Shown: positions 1-13,569, counted from the stretch's first letter. The stretch: DNA of 64,000 nucleotides from Culex pipiens pallens (GCF_016801865.2 NC_068939.1:46400999-46464998); one strand, 5' to 3'. A program made the numbers and translations. Notes: generated from the sequence alone by a model not told the origin.

Positions 1-470
1 TTTTCAAAAAGATCGGAGCAACTAAGGGTCGTATCAACAAAGTCCATAAAAGCAAAATATAGAGAACTTTCTCAACTCTTCAAAAAGATTTTTTTTCAAA
101 TGAAGGCAAAATGGGCACTAATTTCTCGTTCTGGAAATTTCTAAAAAGTTGACATTTGATGTGAAATAAACATAACCAATTTTTTACCGTGTATCTTTTC
201 TTTTTTTCATTGTAGTGCTTACCTACAACTTTGCCAAAGACACCAATTCGATGGAAAAAATCATTCAAAAGCCTGTAGCTTTATTGAATTTTCATATATC
301 ATTTTTGTATGGACAGCTGCCAAATTTGCATGGAAAATTAAATGGACAAACTAATTAAGCACAATGGCTTCTTTGGGCATACCGAAGGCACCAAACAAGT
401 TTCAGCCGAATTTAAAAATACAAAAAAAATAAATCTGAAAAAGACCAAAATCGTAAAGAACTCCTCTTAG
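1..470. repeat. Family A foldback repeat, fragment cut by window edge
   Basis: AT-rich sequence shared with 2511-3340, 7561-8640, 19216-20251 and 24313-25897. Diagnostic shared phrases are the CAACTAAGGGTCGTATCAAC block near position 18 and the stretch naming a small inverted end (GCCAAATTTGCATGGAAA) at 320-340. It looks like the right part of a nonautonomous foldback element. No coding frame is supported. Naming of the family is mine; it could match a catalogued mosquito repeat. Confidence 0.6.
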
Positions 471-2510
471 AAGGGTACTTCCAGCATATGATGATTCATT
501 TTGATGCAAAAATTCGTTAAATTGAAAATTATTGATAGATTCACCTTTACGATCATCTGTAAACTTTTTAGATTATTTTTGTACTGATTTGATAAAATTT
601 TAGAAAAAATAAAGTCAACGCTATCTCAAATTATCAAATTACATGCTTCAAAAACGAATTTTTTCATGTTGTTGTTTCGATTATGACTACAAAAACCAAA
701 GGTGATACGTTTTGTAATAAAAAAGTTCACTAGGTTTATAATAAGAAATGCATAAATTAGAAACAAAGAGTTTTTTTTTAATAAGGATTACCAAGCGCAA
801 CATAATTTGCGATTAAAATTAAATGTTTAGGCTTTAAAATATACTAAACAAAAAGCTTCTCCTCCTCCTTTACCGTTAACCCAGAATCCATCTAATTAAT
901 TAACATCGTTTTCCACTCTATGCACTCTTATTTCAAAATGTGCGATTACAGGAATCCCCCTTATCTTCCAACAATCCTGGTCAGCAAAACCACGCTCCGT
1001 TACTAGGCGAAATTCTCTGCCAACACGTTTTCTGTTTTATGCAAATAAATTTTCATCTAACGAGACGACGACGACGACGAGGACTCCACCAGCAGCGAAA
1101 CTCGAGCGAGAGACAGTTTCATTAAAACTTTATGAAAATTACCTCCAGAAAATACCAGCTGGCTGGCTTCGTAGAAAACAACAGAACATCGATTTTCCCA
1201 AGCCAAAAGGTTATTGCATAATTTGATGTCGGCAGAAATAACACCACGGGGGACGATAATAATTACCCGCGAGAAAATTGTTATTATCAATGTGGTGGTA
1301 CCGACACAGTAATGCTGACCATGATGGCGGTTAATCGTTAATCGAGGAGGACATTTTGCCGGTTAACGGTTATGTTATGGGTGCAGTGAAATTTTAGAAA
1401 TTAGCGGGGAAAAGTTTGTCCGATTCTGATAATTTCCTTTGCCACAGAATGAGGTCAAATATTGTTTTTCTAACTTCAATGTGAAATTATTTAGTTTTGG
1501 AAACTCTATCCCAAACAATGTCGTTCAAAACCAGAAGAAAATGCCACGTGTGAATTTCCCAACTATTCTTAGCACACAAACAAGAGAACACGTGCCAGCG
1601 TGGTGCACTCCTTTATGCAATCTAATAAATTCAAGAGATTGAACGACCCCAACCACCAACAACAATGGTGCTGGGTTTACGCTGCAATTAGTTCCTTCTG
1701 CAATATCATATGCTTTCCCAAGAGTCAGGGATGGGAAACTTCTTTTGATATTTTTTGTAAGGCTTAACAATCTTTTGGTGCATTTCTTTTTGTCGGTCTC
1801 AACTTAGAAAATTAATTTAGTAGGAACAAGATTTTTACCATCTCTAGAAAAATTACAAAATAACAAGATGCTCACACATGCACTGAGCAAAATAAACCAA
1901 TTTATTTGCGCTCACATTTTGCTCCCCTTTTCCGCTTAGAGTAAGCAGAAGACTCTTCCATGAGCTTTCTTGAGCATTTGCGGTTGCGGGGAAAAGGATT
2001 CTCGTCTCGTTACACCTATCCCTGGGTGATCACACTTCTTCATACACACACATACACGAACGTACCATCTCTCGGTAGTCTTGACATAGACAGGATGTCT
2101 TCAAAACCAGAAACACGCACACATACACACACAAGATAGCATCTCAAAGTGCAAAATTTCACCGAGTATCAGAATCCTTGCACATGAACGCACACGAGAA
2201 ACTCTTAACCCTCTTCAGAGAAATGATTTAATTAATTGCAGTATGGTTAAAAGACATTGACTTTTTAATTTTTTTATGCTTTTTAACCCTGTACCACCCA
2301 TTTTTTTTCGAAGAAATTATTTTCCCGTGTTCAGGAGTTCATTTTGAGCAACTTTTGTTCTACGAAAAACTTTACTTCTCTTGTTTTATTTTTTTTTTCT
2401 CTCATTTTTATTATTTTAATTTGCATTTATCTTGTTTAGTTTATGTTTGTTTTTGGTAGTCTTTGGCCTTACAAACATTCAAAGCCAATTAATGCTCAAT
2501 ATCCAATTTT
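471..2510. other. Intergenic; mostly unique noncoding DNA
   Basis: No gene is supported. The part at about 940-1420 is less AT-rich than its surroundings, apparently single-copy within the window, and contains a short (GAC)n run near 1063-1080; it could be a conserved noncoding or regulatory segment. 2040-2200 has CACA-rich microsatellite runs. Small ORFs here show no recognisable domain. Confidence 0.4.
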
Positions 2511-3340
2511 TAACTTAAGAGCAATTCTCTCAGATTTTGGTCATTCGAGTTTTTTTTTGTATTTTTTAATCCGACTGAAACTTTTTTGTGCTTTCGGTAT
2601 GCCCAAAGAAGCCATTTTGCATCATTAGTTTGTCCATATAATTTTCCATACAAATTTCGCAGCTGTCCATACAAAAATGATATATGAAAATTCAAAAATC
2701 TGTAGCTTTTGAGGGAATTTTTTGATCGATTTGGTGGCTTCGGCAAAGTTGTAGGTATGGATAAGGACTACACTGAAATACATGATATACGGAAAAAAAT
2801 TAAAGATTTTTTATTTAACTTTTATTAACTAAATCTTGATTTACCAAAAAAAAAACTTTTAATATTTTATTTTTTCATTTTTCAAAACTGATTTTTTCAA
2901 AAAATCAATATATTGGTCACACAAATTTTTCGATGTAAAATCAAATTTGCAATTAGAAAGTACCTTAGTGAAATTTTGATAAAGTACACCGTTTTCAAGT
3001 TAGAGTTATTTTTAGGTAACTTTTTTAAAAAAAAGTCGCACTTTTTCATTTTTCAACATCAATGCACATACATACATTTAAAAAAAATTTGAATAGCTGA
3101 GAAAATTCTTTATATTTTGCTTATTTCAACTTTGTTTATATGACCCTTAGTTGCTAAGATATTGGCATGCAAAGGTTTAAAACATGAAAATTGAGGTTTT
3201 CCAAGTCTCACCCAAACTTACGGTCCGATTTACAATGTTAAAATATGAAACATTCGTGAAATTTTCCGATCTTTTCGAAAAAAAAATATTTTTAAAATTT
3301 TTAAGCCAAGACTCATATTTTAAAAGGGCGTATTATTGAA
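2511..3340. repeat. Family A foldback repeat, partial copy
   Basis: Starts with a GAGCAATTCTCT end resembling the GAGCAACTCTCT end of the copies at 19216 and 24313, then the motif with TTTGGGCATACC/GGTATGCCCAAAG also seen at 375-395. Interior matches 7561-8640 and 1-60, including GACCCTTAGTTGCT. The right boundary is uncertain. No intact ORF. Confidence 0.6.
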
Positions 3341-3518
3341 TTTAATAAAAAGAAATAATTTTTTTATATTTTTTTTTATCATAATATTTGGGTACCCTAA
3401 CATGTATAGGTCATCGCTGAAATTTTCATATTATTGCAGTTTTAGTGAAAAAGTAGATTTTTTGCCGTTTTCGTCATTTTCCCATTTTTGCACGTGGCGC
3501 GTTGAAAAACCCAGTTTT

Positions 3519-4232
3519 GCCTTCCTCACTGAGGTAAGGCTATAATCCTGCTCCAAAATTGAACTTTTTATTTTAAGCTCGAAAACCCACCTTGATGTAT
3601 ACATATCGACTCAGAATTGAAAACTGAACAAATGTCTGTGTGTATGTGTGTGTGTGTATGTGTGTGGGTATGTGTGTGTGTATGTGACCAATAATGTCAC
3701 GCAGTTTTCTCAGCACTGGCTGAACCGATTTTGACCAAACCAGTCGCATTCGACTTGGCTTAGGATCCCATACGGTGCTATTGAATTGTTTGAAGTTTCG
3801 ATAAGTAGTTCAAAAGTTATGTATAAAAATGTGTTTTCGCATATTTTCAGAAGTTGAATAAATGGCAGTAAACTGAACCAAACATCATCATGCTATACAT
3901 CGTTAGTTAGGTAATTGAAAGACCTTTCCAACGAGTCCAAAACATTGATAATCTGGCAACCCTGTCTCGAGTTATAACCACTTAAGTGATATTCATGCAC
4001 TTTTTTTGTAGCCGGATCTCACTTAAATGTGTGTAAACAATGTCCGGATCTATCATCCGACCCATCGTTGGTTAGGTAGTCAAAAGACCTTTCTAACGAG
4101 CCTAAAACATTGAAGATCTGGCAACCCTGTCTCGAGTTCTGACCACTTAAGTGATATTTATGCACTTCATATCACATATCACCCATTGTTGGAAAAGAGT
4201 GAGGAAGGCACCAACCACATAGGTGGATTAAG
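3519..4232 (+). mobile_element. Family B MITE, copy 1
   Basis: Left end GCCTTCCTCACTGAGGTAAG and right end GAGGAAGGCACCAACCACAT, followed by AGGTGGATTAAG. The same ends appear in reverse at 22022-23083 and again at 42527-44480. The interior has a TG-rich microsatellite (3635-3685), then two copies of a ~164-bp subrepeat beginning around the CACTTAAGTGATATT motif. It is noncoding and probably nonautonomous. Subrepeat number differs between copies. Confidence 0.75.
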
Positions 4233-4626
4233 TTAGTTTTTATTATTTTTTTTAATCGTATCTAAGAAAATTTAAAACATAACTTCACCATTTTTTGATA
4301 TGTTATTTAAAATCAGGTACAAATATTTTCAGACATAGGCTCTTTGGTCCCGAGACTTTCAAAACAGCATTTTAAGTTTCCATATGACCTTTTAAAATGT
4401 TAAGCTAGATTTTTTAATTCTCTTACAATTTTCCCAAAAAGCCAAATTGATCCCCTTTCTTTTGCTTCTAAGACAGCTAAAATTGGATCAAATGGCGCGG
4501 AGATATGATTTGTGGGTTTTGCGAAAAATGACGAAAATGACCATTTTTTGGACCACCCTAACACGGCGCAGCCCAAGTAGCACACTTTGTTCGCCAAAAA
4601 AATTCCGAACTTGTTGTTGAACACAT

Positions 4627-4780
4627 CTGGAGTTTTTTTTTTAAAGGACCAATAAACCAAATTTCCAGTTTTTGCTTTTTGGGTGTTTTTTAATACCCCT
4701 GACTCAAGGCGGTTTCAAAAACACCCAAAAAGCAAAAATTGGAAATTTGGTTTATTGGTCCTTTTCAAAAAAAACTCCAG
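4627..4780. mobile_element. Family D palindromic MITE, full-length copy
   Basis: A ~154-bp near-perfect palindrome running from CTGGAGTTTTTTTT to AAAAAACTCCAG. Each arm carries GGACCAATAAACCAAATTT and CAGTTTTTGCTTTTTGGGTG (inverted on the other arm). Related copies lie at 37438-37592, 39074-39121, 55951-56053 and 58045-58187. It has no coding capacity and would fold into one long hairpin. Confidence 0.85.
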
Positions 4781-6354
4781 ACATTAACTATGTTTCCCCA
4801 ACGTCCCTGAGAACTCTTGAACGCTGGAAAAAGCGCACGTTTTTCTGTTGTTGAACATCTTTTAACCTGTTAAAAATGTGCGTGGATTAATTAAGTTTTA
4901 CCGGCGCACGTCTTTCTGGCATAGAGAACGTTTGTTGAACATGTCATAAGAACTCTTGACTATAAGATTCTGAACCGGGTTGGATAACGTCGTTAGAACC
5001 GTTTAACAACATTCTGCCTTTAAGATTCAGGAGGGAGTTAGGCAAACGTTTTTATAACCATTCAAGAACATATCGTGGTAGACAAGAATGTTAAACAGGC
5101 TTTTCATAAGGTAGGTATTTATATTATATAGGTGTTCGCTCAAAAGTTTTTTTTATTAATTTAATCCTTTATTTATGTAAAATGTCACTTTACGATACTT
5201 TAACTAGCAGTTTTTGTAATTTATTAGTTTGGACAGGGATACGCAATTTATGAATGTTAATAATATGAATGATGGATAATAAAAATATCAACCATAAAAA
5301 TCATTCAATTTCCTAATTATGCCTTTGGGGATTTTTTTTTTTCAATTATGTTTAAGTGCTAATTAACATCGCTTGCTACTACTACTCTACTACTGCTGCT
5401 GATTCCCGGTGCTGCATTTTCAGTTTTCCTTTTTGATGAAGAATGCTCAGGACAAGTATCGAACCCAAGATCACTCCAAATGTCAAGTCCGGGCTTGCGT
5501 CTGCTTCTTTCCACGAGGGGTTATGTTGGATGAGCAGGCCTAAACATCAATAAGAAGTCTGCGGTCATCTAGGTTTTACAAAGTTCGCTAACAGTTTGCC
5601 AAAACTTCTTTTGAACATAAGCTGTTTCTATTTTTAGAACTATCTGTGCTTGTTTCGTCAACATGTTCTTGCTCGGTTTTTAAAACACGAACGCGAACTA
5701 CACATTTACAACTTGTTTACGTGAAATCCCATCCGAAGCCAGAGGTCAATTCTATTATGTTATCATGTTTAGCAAACCGAAATGAAACATCATGTCTGCA
5801 AATGTCATTTTGCTTTTCAAGTTCTACAAGCATGTTCCATTTGAGTCAGTATAAACTTCGAAATGAACTATTCGTAATCTGTTGCTAGATTTGGCATTTA
5901 TGTTACACAACCATGTTGAGCAATGGTTTTCTGATCAAAATGAGAACTATTGACCAAATTGTATGACACTTGTTCAATAATAAACGTATAAAAACGCTTG
6001 TGCAGCAATTGTTCAACAAAAAAATAAAAAGCGATGTTTTACTTGCTACTTGGGAGGTCACCCTAATTTTGAGCCCGATAAGCGAACTTTTTTTCGAATC
6101 ATGCTGTTTTTGATGATGATATTTTTTCAGAATTTTGAGTACACCATCAAATTGGGCATCCAAATTTACACAAAAGTCCCTTTGACTCCAAATTTCTATC
6201 TCTTTGCGACTACAATTCATGGAAAAAGTTATTTTTCACCTTCCTGATTAACAATATTTACAATTCAAATATTGTATCAGTGAAAATTAAGTTTTTCAGT
6301 TATAAATACAACTATGTAAATCAATAATATTTTCCATCAGAAGAGGGTTAAGAG
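4781..6354. other. Intergenic; no gene seen
   Basis: AT-rich DNA with several TTGTTGAACAT-like motifs between 4830 and 5060 and again near 5990, suggesting an old repeat. The 6060-6200 part resembles 63830-63900 at the window end (CATCAAATTGGGCATCCAA and neighbours). Short ORFs here have no recognisable product. Confidence 0.4.
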
Positions 6355-6618
6355 TCAAAAAATCGACTGAAAACCGCAGCATTCTCCAAATCTTTCAAAA
6401 CTCCATTTTGCTTCAATTTGTATCAAACGATTCCACCGATAGTCACGGTTGGCGACCTCCGGATACGTTTCACTCAGAAGTTCACCAACGGCTTGAGAAA
6501 TGTCACCGGCAAAAAACGACAATTTGCAGAATTTTTTCTCCATCCCCTGGGTAGGTGGCTGCTTCCAGTGTCGGCAAATGTGATCCGCTATCCATAATAA
6601 TGTGTCAAATCGATACAC
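6355..6618 (-). CDS. Possible coding exon, 87 codons, unidentified
   Basis: A minus-strand frame of 87 codons with coding-like composition (for example residues LSFFAGDISQAVGELLSE and RDYRWNRLIQIEAKW). I do not recognise the family. It ends in a normal TGA. No convincing splice partner upstream was found, and nothing adjoining supports a full gene. It may be a last exon, a gene relic or a chance ORF. Confidence 0.25.
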   Translation of the reverse strand: MYRFDTLLWIADHICRHWKQPPTQGMEKKFCKLSFFAGDISQAVGELLSETYPEVANRDYRWNRLIQIEAKWSFERFGECCGFQSIF

Positions 6619-7560
6619 CTTCGATTCAAGAACTAACGTGTCAAAATTTCTTGGAAAATATATTGGAAAAAAAAGTTTAGGTTTTGTGAAGAGAGATGAT
6701 ATTTCAGTTTTTTAGCCAACACACAAATTTCAGACATTTTCTTCCTAAACCCTTTCACTCTGTGACCACCCATTTTTGCTCCTTCTTGGTTCACAGCACT
6801 GGCAGAACCAATAAAAATCGATCGCGCGCGAACCTTCTCCGAAGCCACATCGACATCCATCAGGGTCGAGGCTCCTGGGGGCCAAACAGAGGCGGAAGAT
6901 TCAACCACGGGTGGGGTTAATTTCAGGTCTAAAAATAAAACGTGGCGCGCCTGGTGGCTCGTCGGCCGCATAATAAGGCATTTTCCATTTTGCTTCTTCG
7001 CCAAAGAGTTGGCTTCTGGAGGGAGGTGTGTCTGGTGTTTGGAGAGGCTCAATTATCTGCTCGACACCCACCCACACGGCACTGGGTCGATGACGCGATG
7101 GGCCGTCAGGATGCATGTGAAAAGGGTTAATTGGATGGAGCATTAGCATATTTCGATCGGGCAAAATCACCACCCGAGGGAGGGGAAAAAGTTTTTCCGA
7201 AGAAAATGTGGGGTTTTGAGGAAATGATGTGGGTTTTCGTGGTTTTACTCGCTACTGTTTGAATCAGGATTGCTTCTTTTGAAAAGGTGGTTTTGAACAA
7301 ATTAAAACAACAGTTAATTTGTGACACTTGATGGAACGGTGTAATTTAATCACGGTGTATACCGTTAGTATGTTTAAAGAGACGGGTTTGTTATTCTATT
7401 CTGAATTGGACTCGAAACATGATTAAATAACATTTTAGTTTTAGGAAAAGGATGTTGCAGTACTAGTAACAACATCAAAAAAATATTCCTTTTTTCCATT
7501 TCATTTTAATTATTTTGATGATTAAGCATTACTGGTGTGAAGTTACTATCATAAAATTGT
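6619..7560. other. Intergenic; locally GC-rich unique segment
   Basis: 6740-7180 is clearly more GC-rich than its flanks, includes an AscI-like GGCGCGCC, and has overlapping ORFs on both strands, none with a recognisable domain. It is most likely noncoding, possibly conserved regulatory DNA. The rest is AT-rich. Confidence 0.35.
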
Positions 7561-8640
7561 GATGCAAAAAATTTTGGACCGAGTTATGGATGCAAAAATT
7601 TGCATTCAAAAAGTACTTTAGTGAAGTTATAGCCATTTTTAACTAACTTTTTTGAAAAAAGTCACAGCTATTCATTTTTTTAATTAGTGCCCAGTTTACC
7701 CACACATCAAAAAAATATTTTTGAAAGGCTGAGAAAAGTGCCTATATTTTGCGTAATGTTGAATGCTAAGCCCTTTTGAAATGTTCGTCTTGATTTGAAA
7801 AAAAATTAAAATATTTATTTCGGAAAGATCGGAAAATTTCACGAATGTTTCATATTTTAACATTGAAAATCGGACCATTAGTTGCTGAGATATCGACGTT
7901 AGAAAATTGTGAGTTTTTTGGGTGAGACTTAGAAAACATCAATTTTCCTGTTTTTAAATCATTGCATGGCAATATGTCAGCAACTAAGGGTCGTATCAAC
8001 AAAGTTCATAAAAAAATAAAGAGAATTTTCTCTGCTCTTAAAAAAATCACATGAGTACAAACAAGGGCACTAATTTAAAATATATAACTGTGAATAACTG
8101 CGACTATTTTCAAAGAAGTTACCTTAAAATGGCTATTACTTGAAAACGGTGCACTTTATCAATATTTCACTAAAGTACTTTTTGATTGCAATTTCGATTA
8201 TACATCAAAAATTAAGTTGAAATTCTACAAATATTTCGATTTTTGATTAAAAAAACAGTATTGATTCAAAAATATATAAATCGGTCAAAGATTTTTTGCA
8301 CATTTTGGAATTTTTTAGAAAAGCTGCCATTTAATGTTTCCTAGAACATATCAAAAATGAAAACCAAAATAAATAGCGTTTTTTTGCAAACCAAGTTTTA
8401 GTTGCTAAGAGTGAAATTAAAAATCACTAAACTTTTTTTTACCGTGTATTATTATTTTTTCATTGTAGTCCTTATGCATACCTACAACTTTGCCGAAGAC
8501 ACCCAAACGATAAAAAAAATCTTTCTAAAGATACAGATTTTTGAATTTTCATACATCATTTTTGTTTCAGCTGGAATTAAAAATACAAAAATTAAAATAA
8601 AAAAAATACCGATTTCGTAGAGAAATGCTCATTACATAAT
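7561..8640. repeat. Family A foldback repeat, copy
   Basis: Shares interior blocks with 19216-20251 and 24313-25897: a GAAAATTTCACGAATGTTTC block, a TTAGTTGCTGAGATATCG block and the ACTTTGCCGAAGACACC block. Also shares GGGTCGTATCAACAAAGT with the window start. The boundaries are soft. No transposase frame is present. Confidence 0.6.
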
Positions 8641-9375
8641 TCACTTAAATGTATTTTTTTATGTTTTTTTTTAAATCGTTATAGAGACTATTAAAGGCAT
8701 CCTATATGCTAGAGTTGATGATGGTGAATAATCTGGTACCGGATATATTATTCTTTGAAAATAATAATTAGAAAAAAATCTATGATGTTGTCCATGATAA
8801 TTTCAATCAAATTTAAAATCAAGAATTATTTTTGAATTCGTTTATCTATCCGCCTGTTGCTGGGAAATAACTCTTTAAAGTATAAATTTTCTAAATTTAT
8901 ATTTCTTAGTGTCATCTTATTAGCCCTCATTATTAAACTCGCGATGTCTCAGAAACTATTGATTAGATTTTCAATGTCAAAAAACCCAAAAAAAAACTTA
9001 TTTTGCGTCACAAGTTTTTTAATTTCAAAATATTTGTTATAGAAAACTAAACAAAAGTTAACTTTTTCACATTAAAATCAAATCAAAACAACATATTGCG
9101 AGGTATCGCGAGTTGAAAAATTAGGAATGATTCGATCACACTGGGAAACACTAATTTTTCACTAAATTAAAATTTTCAATGATTTATCTCAGCCACCAGC
9201 GGACCGACATCCCAATTCTTAAAGGAAAATTTAAAGAAATTTTCTCAGCTATCAAAAAATATTTTTTACAGGAGTGTTCATTAAAAATTGCAAAAAAACT
9301 GAACAATTTAAAACAACTCACTGAGACACCTAACATTTTTTTTAGACTACGTTTATCCTTTCCATTCGTTGTTGG
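8641..9375. other. Intergenic AT-rich DNA; nothing recognised
   Basis: Very AT-rich with poly-A and poly-T runs. No protein, RNA or clear repeat boundary is supported. Confidence 0.4.
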
Positions 9376-9450
9376 TCTGATGGCCGAGCGGGCTAAAGCA
9401 CCAGTCCTCACTATTGGGGCTGGGTTTGAATCCCTTCGGTTGCAATTTTT
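9376..9450 (+). repeat. tRNA-derived sequence (tRNA pseudogene or SINE head)
   Basis: An A-box-like TGGCCGAGCGG and a B-box-like GGTTTGAATCC are spaced as in a class II (Ser/Leu-type) tRNA. The 5' acceptor strand (GGTCTGA) does not pair with the 3' strand (TCGGTTG), and the T-arm is imperfect. It is therefore a tRNA relic or the head of a SINE, not a working tRNA gene. Confidence 0.55.
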
Positions 9451-10950
9451 TGTGTTTACAAAAATTGCAGTGTATAATATTAAGCGTCTTTTTCACAAAG
9501 TTGATGTGCATGCTTTTGCATGCAATTTTACAATCAGTATCAGGCGGGATTGCAAAAAAAAATAATTAAGCTAAAAACATTTTTTATAAATTAATGTTTC
9601 AAGACAGGGATGGTTGAAAAAAAAGTTTCAGTCAAAATTCCAAGATAACATTTTGGTCGCCCTTATGTATCAAATTAATACACCAAATTTAGAATTCCCG
9701 TACCTCCCTTCCGTCCCCCTACTCGGAATGGTCTCCAAATCAATCATGACAGTCAATTTAATTTTCCACCATGCATTACGTGCTAAGTGGATTTTCGTCG
9801 CTTATTATCGCTTCTCGGAAGCTCACCCGAATCATCGTGTATCACAATATTAGCCCCCCTGATGACGGTCCAATCCTGTTTTGTCCAGCGCACCAATCGC
9901 AGCCGTACCCAGGCAGTCCTTCATATTATTAGATACCACTCCAGACATTGCACCGTGCCAGCAGCACGTAACATGACACCGCCCTTGCTGGATTAGCTTG
10001 GATTTTGCGGATTCGCCGACGACGACACTAGCAAATGCGTAACGGACACTTGCGGTCGTCGGAACTCGAACCCGCATCACCCAAGCTTATAACGGATATA
10101 TATGGTACATCTGATGCAGACCCGGATTATGTAATCAATTATCGAGGACACCTGTGCATCTCGGTAAAGCGTCATCGTCGTGAATAGAGACAACAGCCTG
10201 AGAGATATGTGCTAGACTCAATTATCGCCTGATTGTATGTACTCGTCGAAGAGATTGCCTCATTTGTCGGTCGCGCAATGTCTCATCATTCTCAAACCGA
10301 AGCCGATCTAGATCCGCATCTCCGAGTAGATAACGGCCATCAACACGCGTATTTGCTCCGTTAATTGATGGTCGGCGCGGCTACTGTCGATGTACAACTG
10401 ATCCAATTGGACTTTCACAGAGGCGATTCTCTAGTACGTCCTGCATCGTGGTATACCCGCGAGATGTGCTGCATTTAGAAAGACGATGAGCTTATGGATT
10501 AGTTTTGACGTGTTCCCGCTAAGAGGTGACTACATTATACGGCGGATCTGCTCGAGGATGTCTTCTGATGCATATTGAGTCAAAAGATCGTAGGTATGCA
10601 CGTTCCATGTGGAACGCCCAATATATTCTCTTTTGTGAGCCAGTTATGTATACACTGAGACCACTTTGCAGTCCGTAACCGATAGCTGTCTTTGCAGGAA
10701 ACTCTGGTGATTCGAAAACCTAGGGAATATGGCAGAATTGATGGCTAGGATGGTATTTTTGCATAGGGTCTATCTTGTCAGTCCGCGTATGGAAGTACAA
10801 TAGTATATTGATTCTTATCAGTGTCTAAGAAGATTAGGACATCCATGCTACAGAACTAATATTAAACCAAGTGCTAAGAACCTCTAGTTGTCATGACCGT
10901 ATTAGCCTACATTTTGCGGAACCGTTTAGTTCTATAACATTTTAAACCCT
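9451..10950. other. Intergenic; unassigned, locally GC-rich
   Basis: 9700-10920 has a different base composition from neighbours and no intact ORF. Minus-strand fragments near 10530-10640 vaguely resemble non-LTR endonuclease leader sequence (a WNV tripeptide in context), too weak to call. 10060-10075 carries a B-box-like GGGTTCGAGTTCC on the minus strand. Confidence 0.3.
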
Positions 10951-11189
10951 TAGAAACATGAAAATTTATATTTATTTATTTTTTTTTTAATTTATTTTAA
11001 TAGGACCCCTCGCACAAATTGGGTGACAAAGTTCATCAAAAAAATCCCTCAATATTACAACATCCCCCCCCCCCCCCCCAAAAATTCCTCAATCCCCCAA
11101 ATTAATTACCACTAACACCTTTCCATCCACTTAACTATATGGCTAAAATCTAACTATAAACAAAAGGACCCCTCCAATTTGTTTAAACT

Positions 11190-13250
11190 AATCTCATTTT
11201 ATCAATCAAACTTACACCCATACCCCACCCCCAAATATGACCGATTTGACACTTTGGAACGGTTCTTAATCCGGTTGAAACCCCCCCCGCCCGAACCCCT
11301 ACTCCCCCGCCAGCAAATTACTTTGCATTCTTCAGTACCCAGCCATTTAGGGGTCAAAGTTCATCATTTTCTAAAGATAGGAAATCCATGAACCCCAAAA
11401 CCTATTTTGGCACAATCTGACCACTTTGGAACCGGTTCCCGGTACTCCGGGAAACCCGGAAAATGGCAAATCATGTGATTATTATGGACCCAGCCCTTTG
11501 GGGGTCATAGTTAAACATTTTCTATAGACAGGACAGCCTTGAACACCAATACCTCTTTTGGAGCGATCTGGCCACTTTGGACCCGGTTCCTAGTACTCGC
11601 GGTGAAACCGGAATATGGCAAATTATGTGATTATTATGGACCCAGCCATTTGGGGGTCAAAGTTCATCATTTTCAAAAGATAGGACATCCATGAACCCCA
11701 AAACCTCTTTTGGACCGATCTGACCACTTTGGAACCTGTTCCCGGAACTCCGGTGAAACCAGGAATATGGCAAATTATGTGATTATTATGGACCCAGCCA
11801 TTTGGGAGTCAAAGTTCATCATTTTCAAAAGATAGGACATCCATGAACCCCAAAACCTCTTTTGGACCGATCTGACCACTTTGGAACCGGTTCCCGGTAC
11901 TCCGGTGAAACCCGGAATATGGCAAATTATGTGATTATTATGGACCCAGCCATTTGGGGGTCAAAGTTCATCATTTTCTAAAGATAGGAAATCCATGAAC
12001 CCCAAAACCTCTTTTGGACCAATCTGACCACTTTGGAACCGGTTCCCGGTACTCCGGTGAAACCCGGAATAGGGCAAATTATGTGATTATTATGGACCCA
12101 GCCATTTGGGGGTCAAAGTTCATCATTTTTAAAAGATAGGACATCCATGAACTCCAAAACCTCTTTTGGACCGATCTGGCCACTTTGGAACCGGAGTTCC
12201 TAAGGGGTCTTAACTCGGTGAAACCCGGAAATCATCGCGCGCTCCCAACATTAGGAAGATTAATATATGGACCAGCCATTTGGGAGTCAAAGTTCATCAT
12301 TTTCAAAAGGATTAGGAATCCATGAACCCAAAAACCTCTTTTGGAAACGTATCTGACCAACCTTGCGGAATCCCCCCGCCGCGCACACGGAACTCCGGTG
12401 AAACCAGGGAATATGGCCAAATTATGTAATTATTAAGGACCCAGCCATTTGGGTGGTCAAAGTTCATCATTTTTGAAAATATAGGACATCCATGAACCCC
12501 AAAACCTCTTTTGGACCGCTCGGACCACTTTGGAACCTGTTCCCGGAAAACTCCGGTGAAACCCGGAAATATGGCAAATTACGGGGGTTATCAAGAACCA
12601 TGTAGGATGCTCACGCAATGAGGGATGTACCAAAGATCCATCATTTGAACATCTAGCTCATCCATGAACCCTAAAACACACTTGATAAGTATCGGATCTG
12701 GCCACACTTTAGGACCGATTCCGATAAACCAAACCTGGAATATGAGACACACCACTCCTCACGGAAAACTTTCATTTTCAGACAATTATTGCACCCTGTC
12801 AATTTGGGTGTGCAAAGTTCATTCAATATACAAAATGGCATCCAAAAACTCCAAAATTACTTTTGGATCGATTTGGTCACTTGCGTGATTGGTTATTAGT
12901 AACTCCGGCGCTCGACACTCGCCGTAAAATATGGAAAAATTTACGGGTATTATTTCAGAAACTATTTTGGGGACAAGGCAATTATGGATATCAATGATCA
13001 TCATGTTATAAGCTTCAATAAGCTTATATTATGATCCCCACAAATTGTATTTATTTACCCGAGATCTAGGTCTACTAGGGGGGCGCCGATTCTGAAAACT
13101 ACGCGTAGAAAGTGAAACTTGGAATATTGATAAGATATGGGAATTATGTCAGAACGATTATTGTACTACTTAGGCATAGCAAGATGGTTGTCAAAGTTCA
13201 TAATTTTCAGGAACAGGCTCATCCATGAATCACCCTAAACATTGAAATGA
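11190..13250. repeat. ~152-bp satellite, subfamily 1, tandem array
   Basis: The unit begins near CCCAGCCATTTGGGGGTCAA, continues through CATCCATGAACCCCAAAACC and GGAACCGGTTCCCGGTACTC, and ends before the next TTATGGACCCAGCC. CAGCC anchors fall at about 11340, 11491, 11643, 11795, 11946 and 12099, giving a period of 151-153 bp. From about 12200 the units show many small insertions, and the last ones are barely recognisable. It is noncoding; short ORFs here are artefacts of the repeat. Confidence 0.85.
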
Positions 13251-13569
13251 ACCCTACGATTCTGGCAACTAATGAACGGTTCGGGGTCTTTACAGACCAT
13301 AAAGTAACTAGCCAATGTATGATCGCCATGACACAACATACTTCATATCCAAAACAATATAGCATTATTACAACCCCAATTGCACTCGATCAAAAATTGC
13401 CTTTGAAAAAAATGGGACCAGATTGGTAAAAAATGAATTGTGGGGCGCTCATCGCTAGATGAGCTAGATAGTTTCAAAAATTAATGAAACTTTTGGCACC
13501 TAATATCTGCCTTAACCTATGTCGTGAAAATTTAATATAAAATAAACGCCCGTCATCAATTCGAAATAT

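Noticed and set aside
6633..7173. Minus-strand ORFs of 139 and 90 codons
   Set aside because: Overlap each other in different frames, no domain, likely due to local GC richness.
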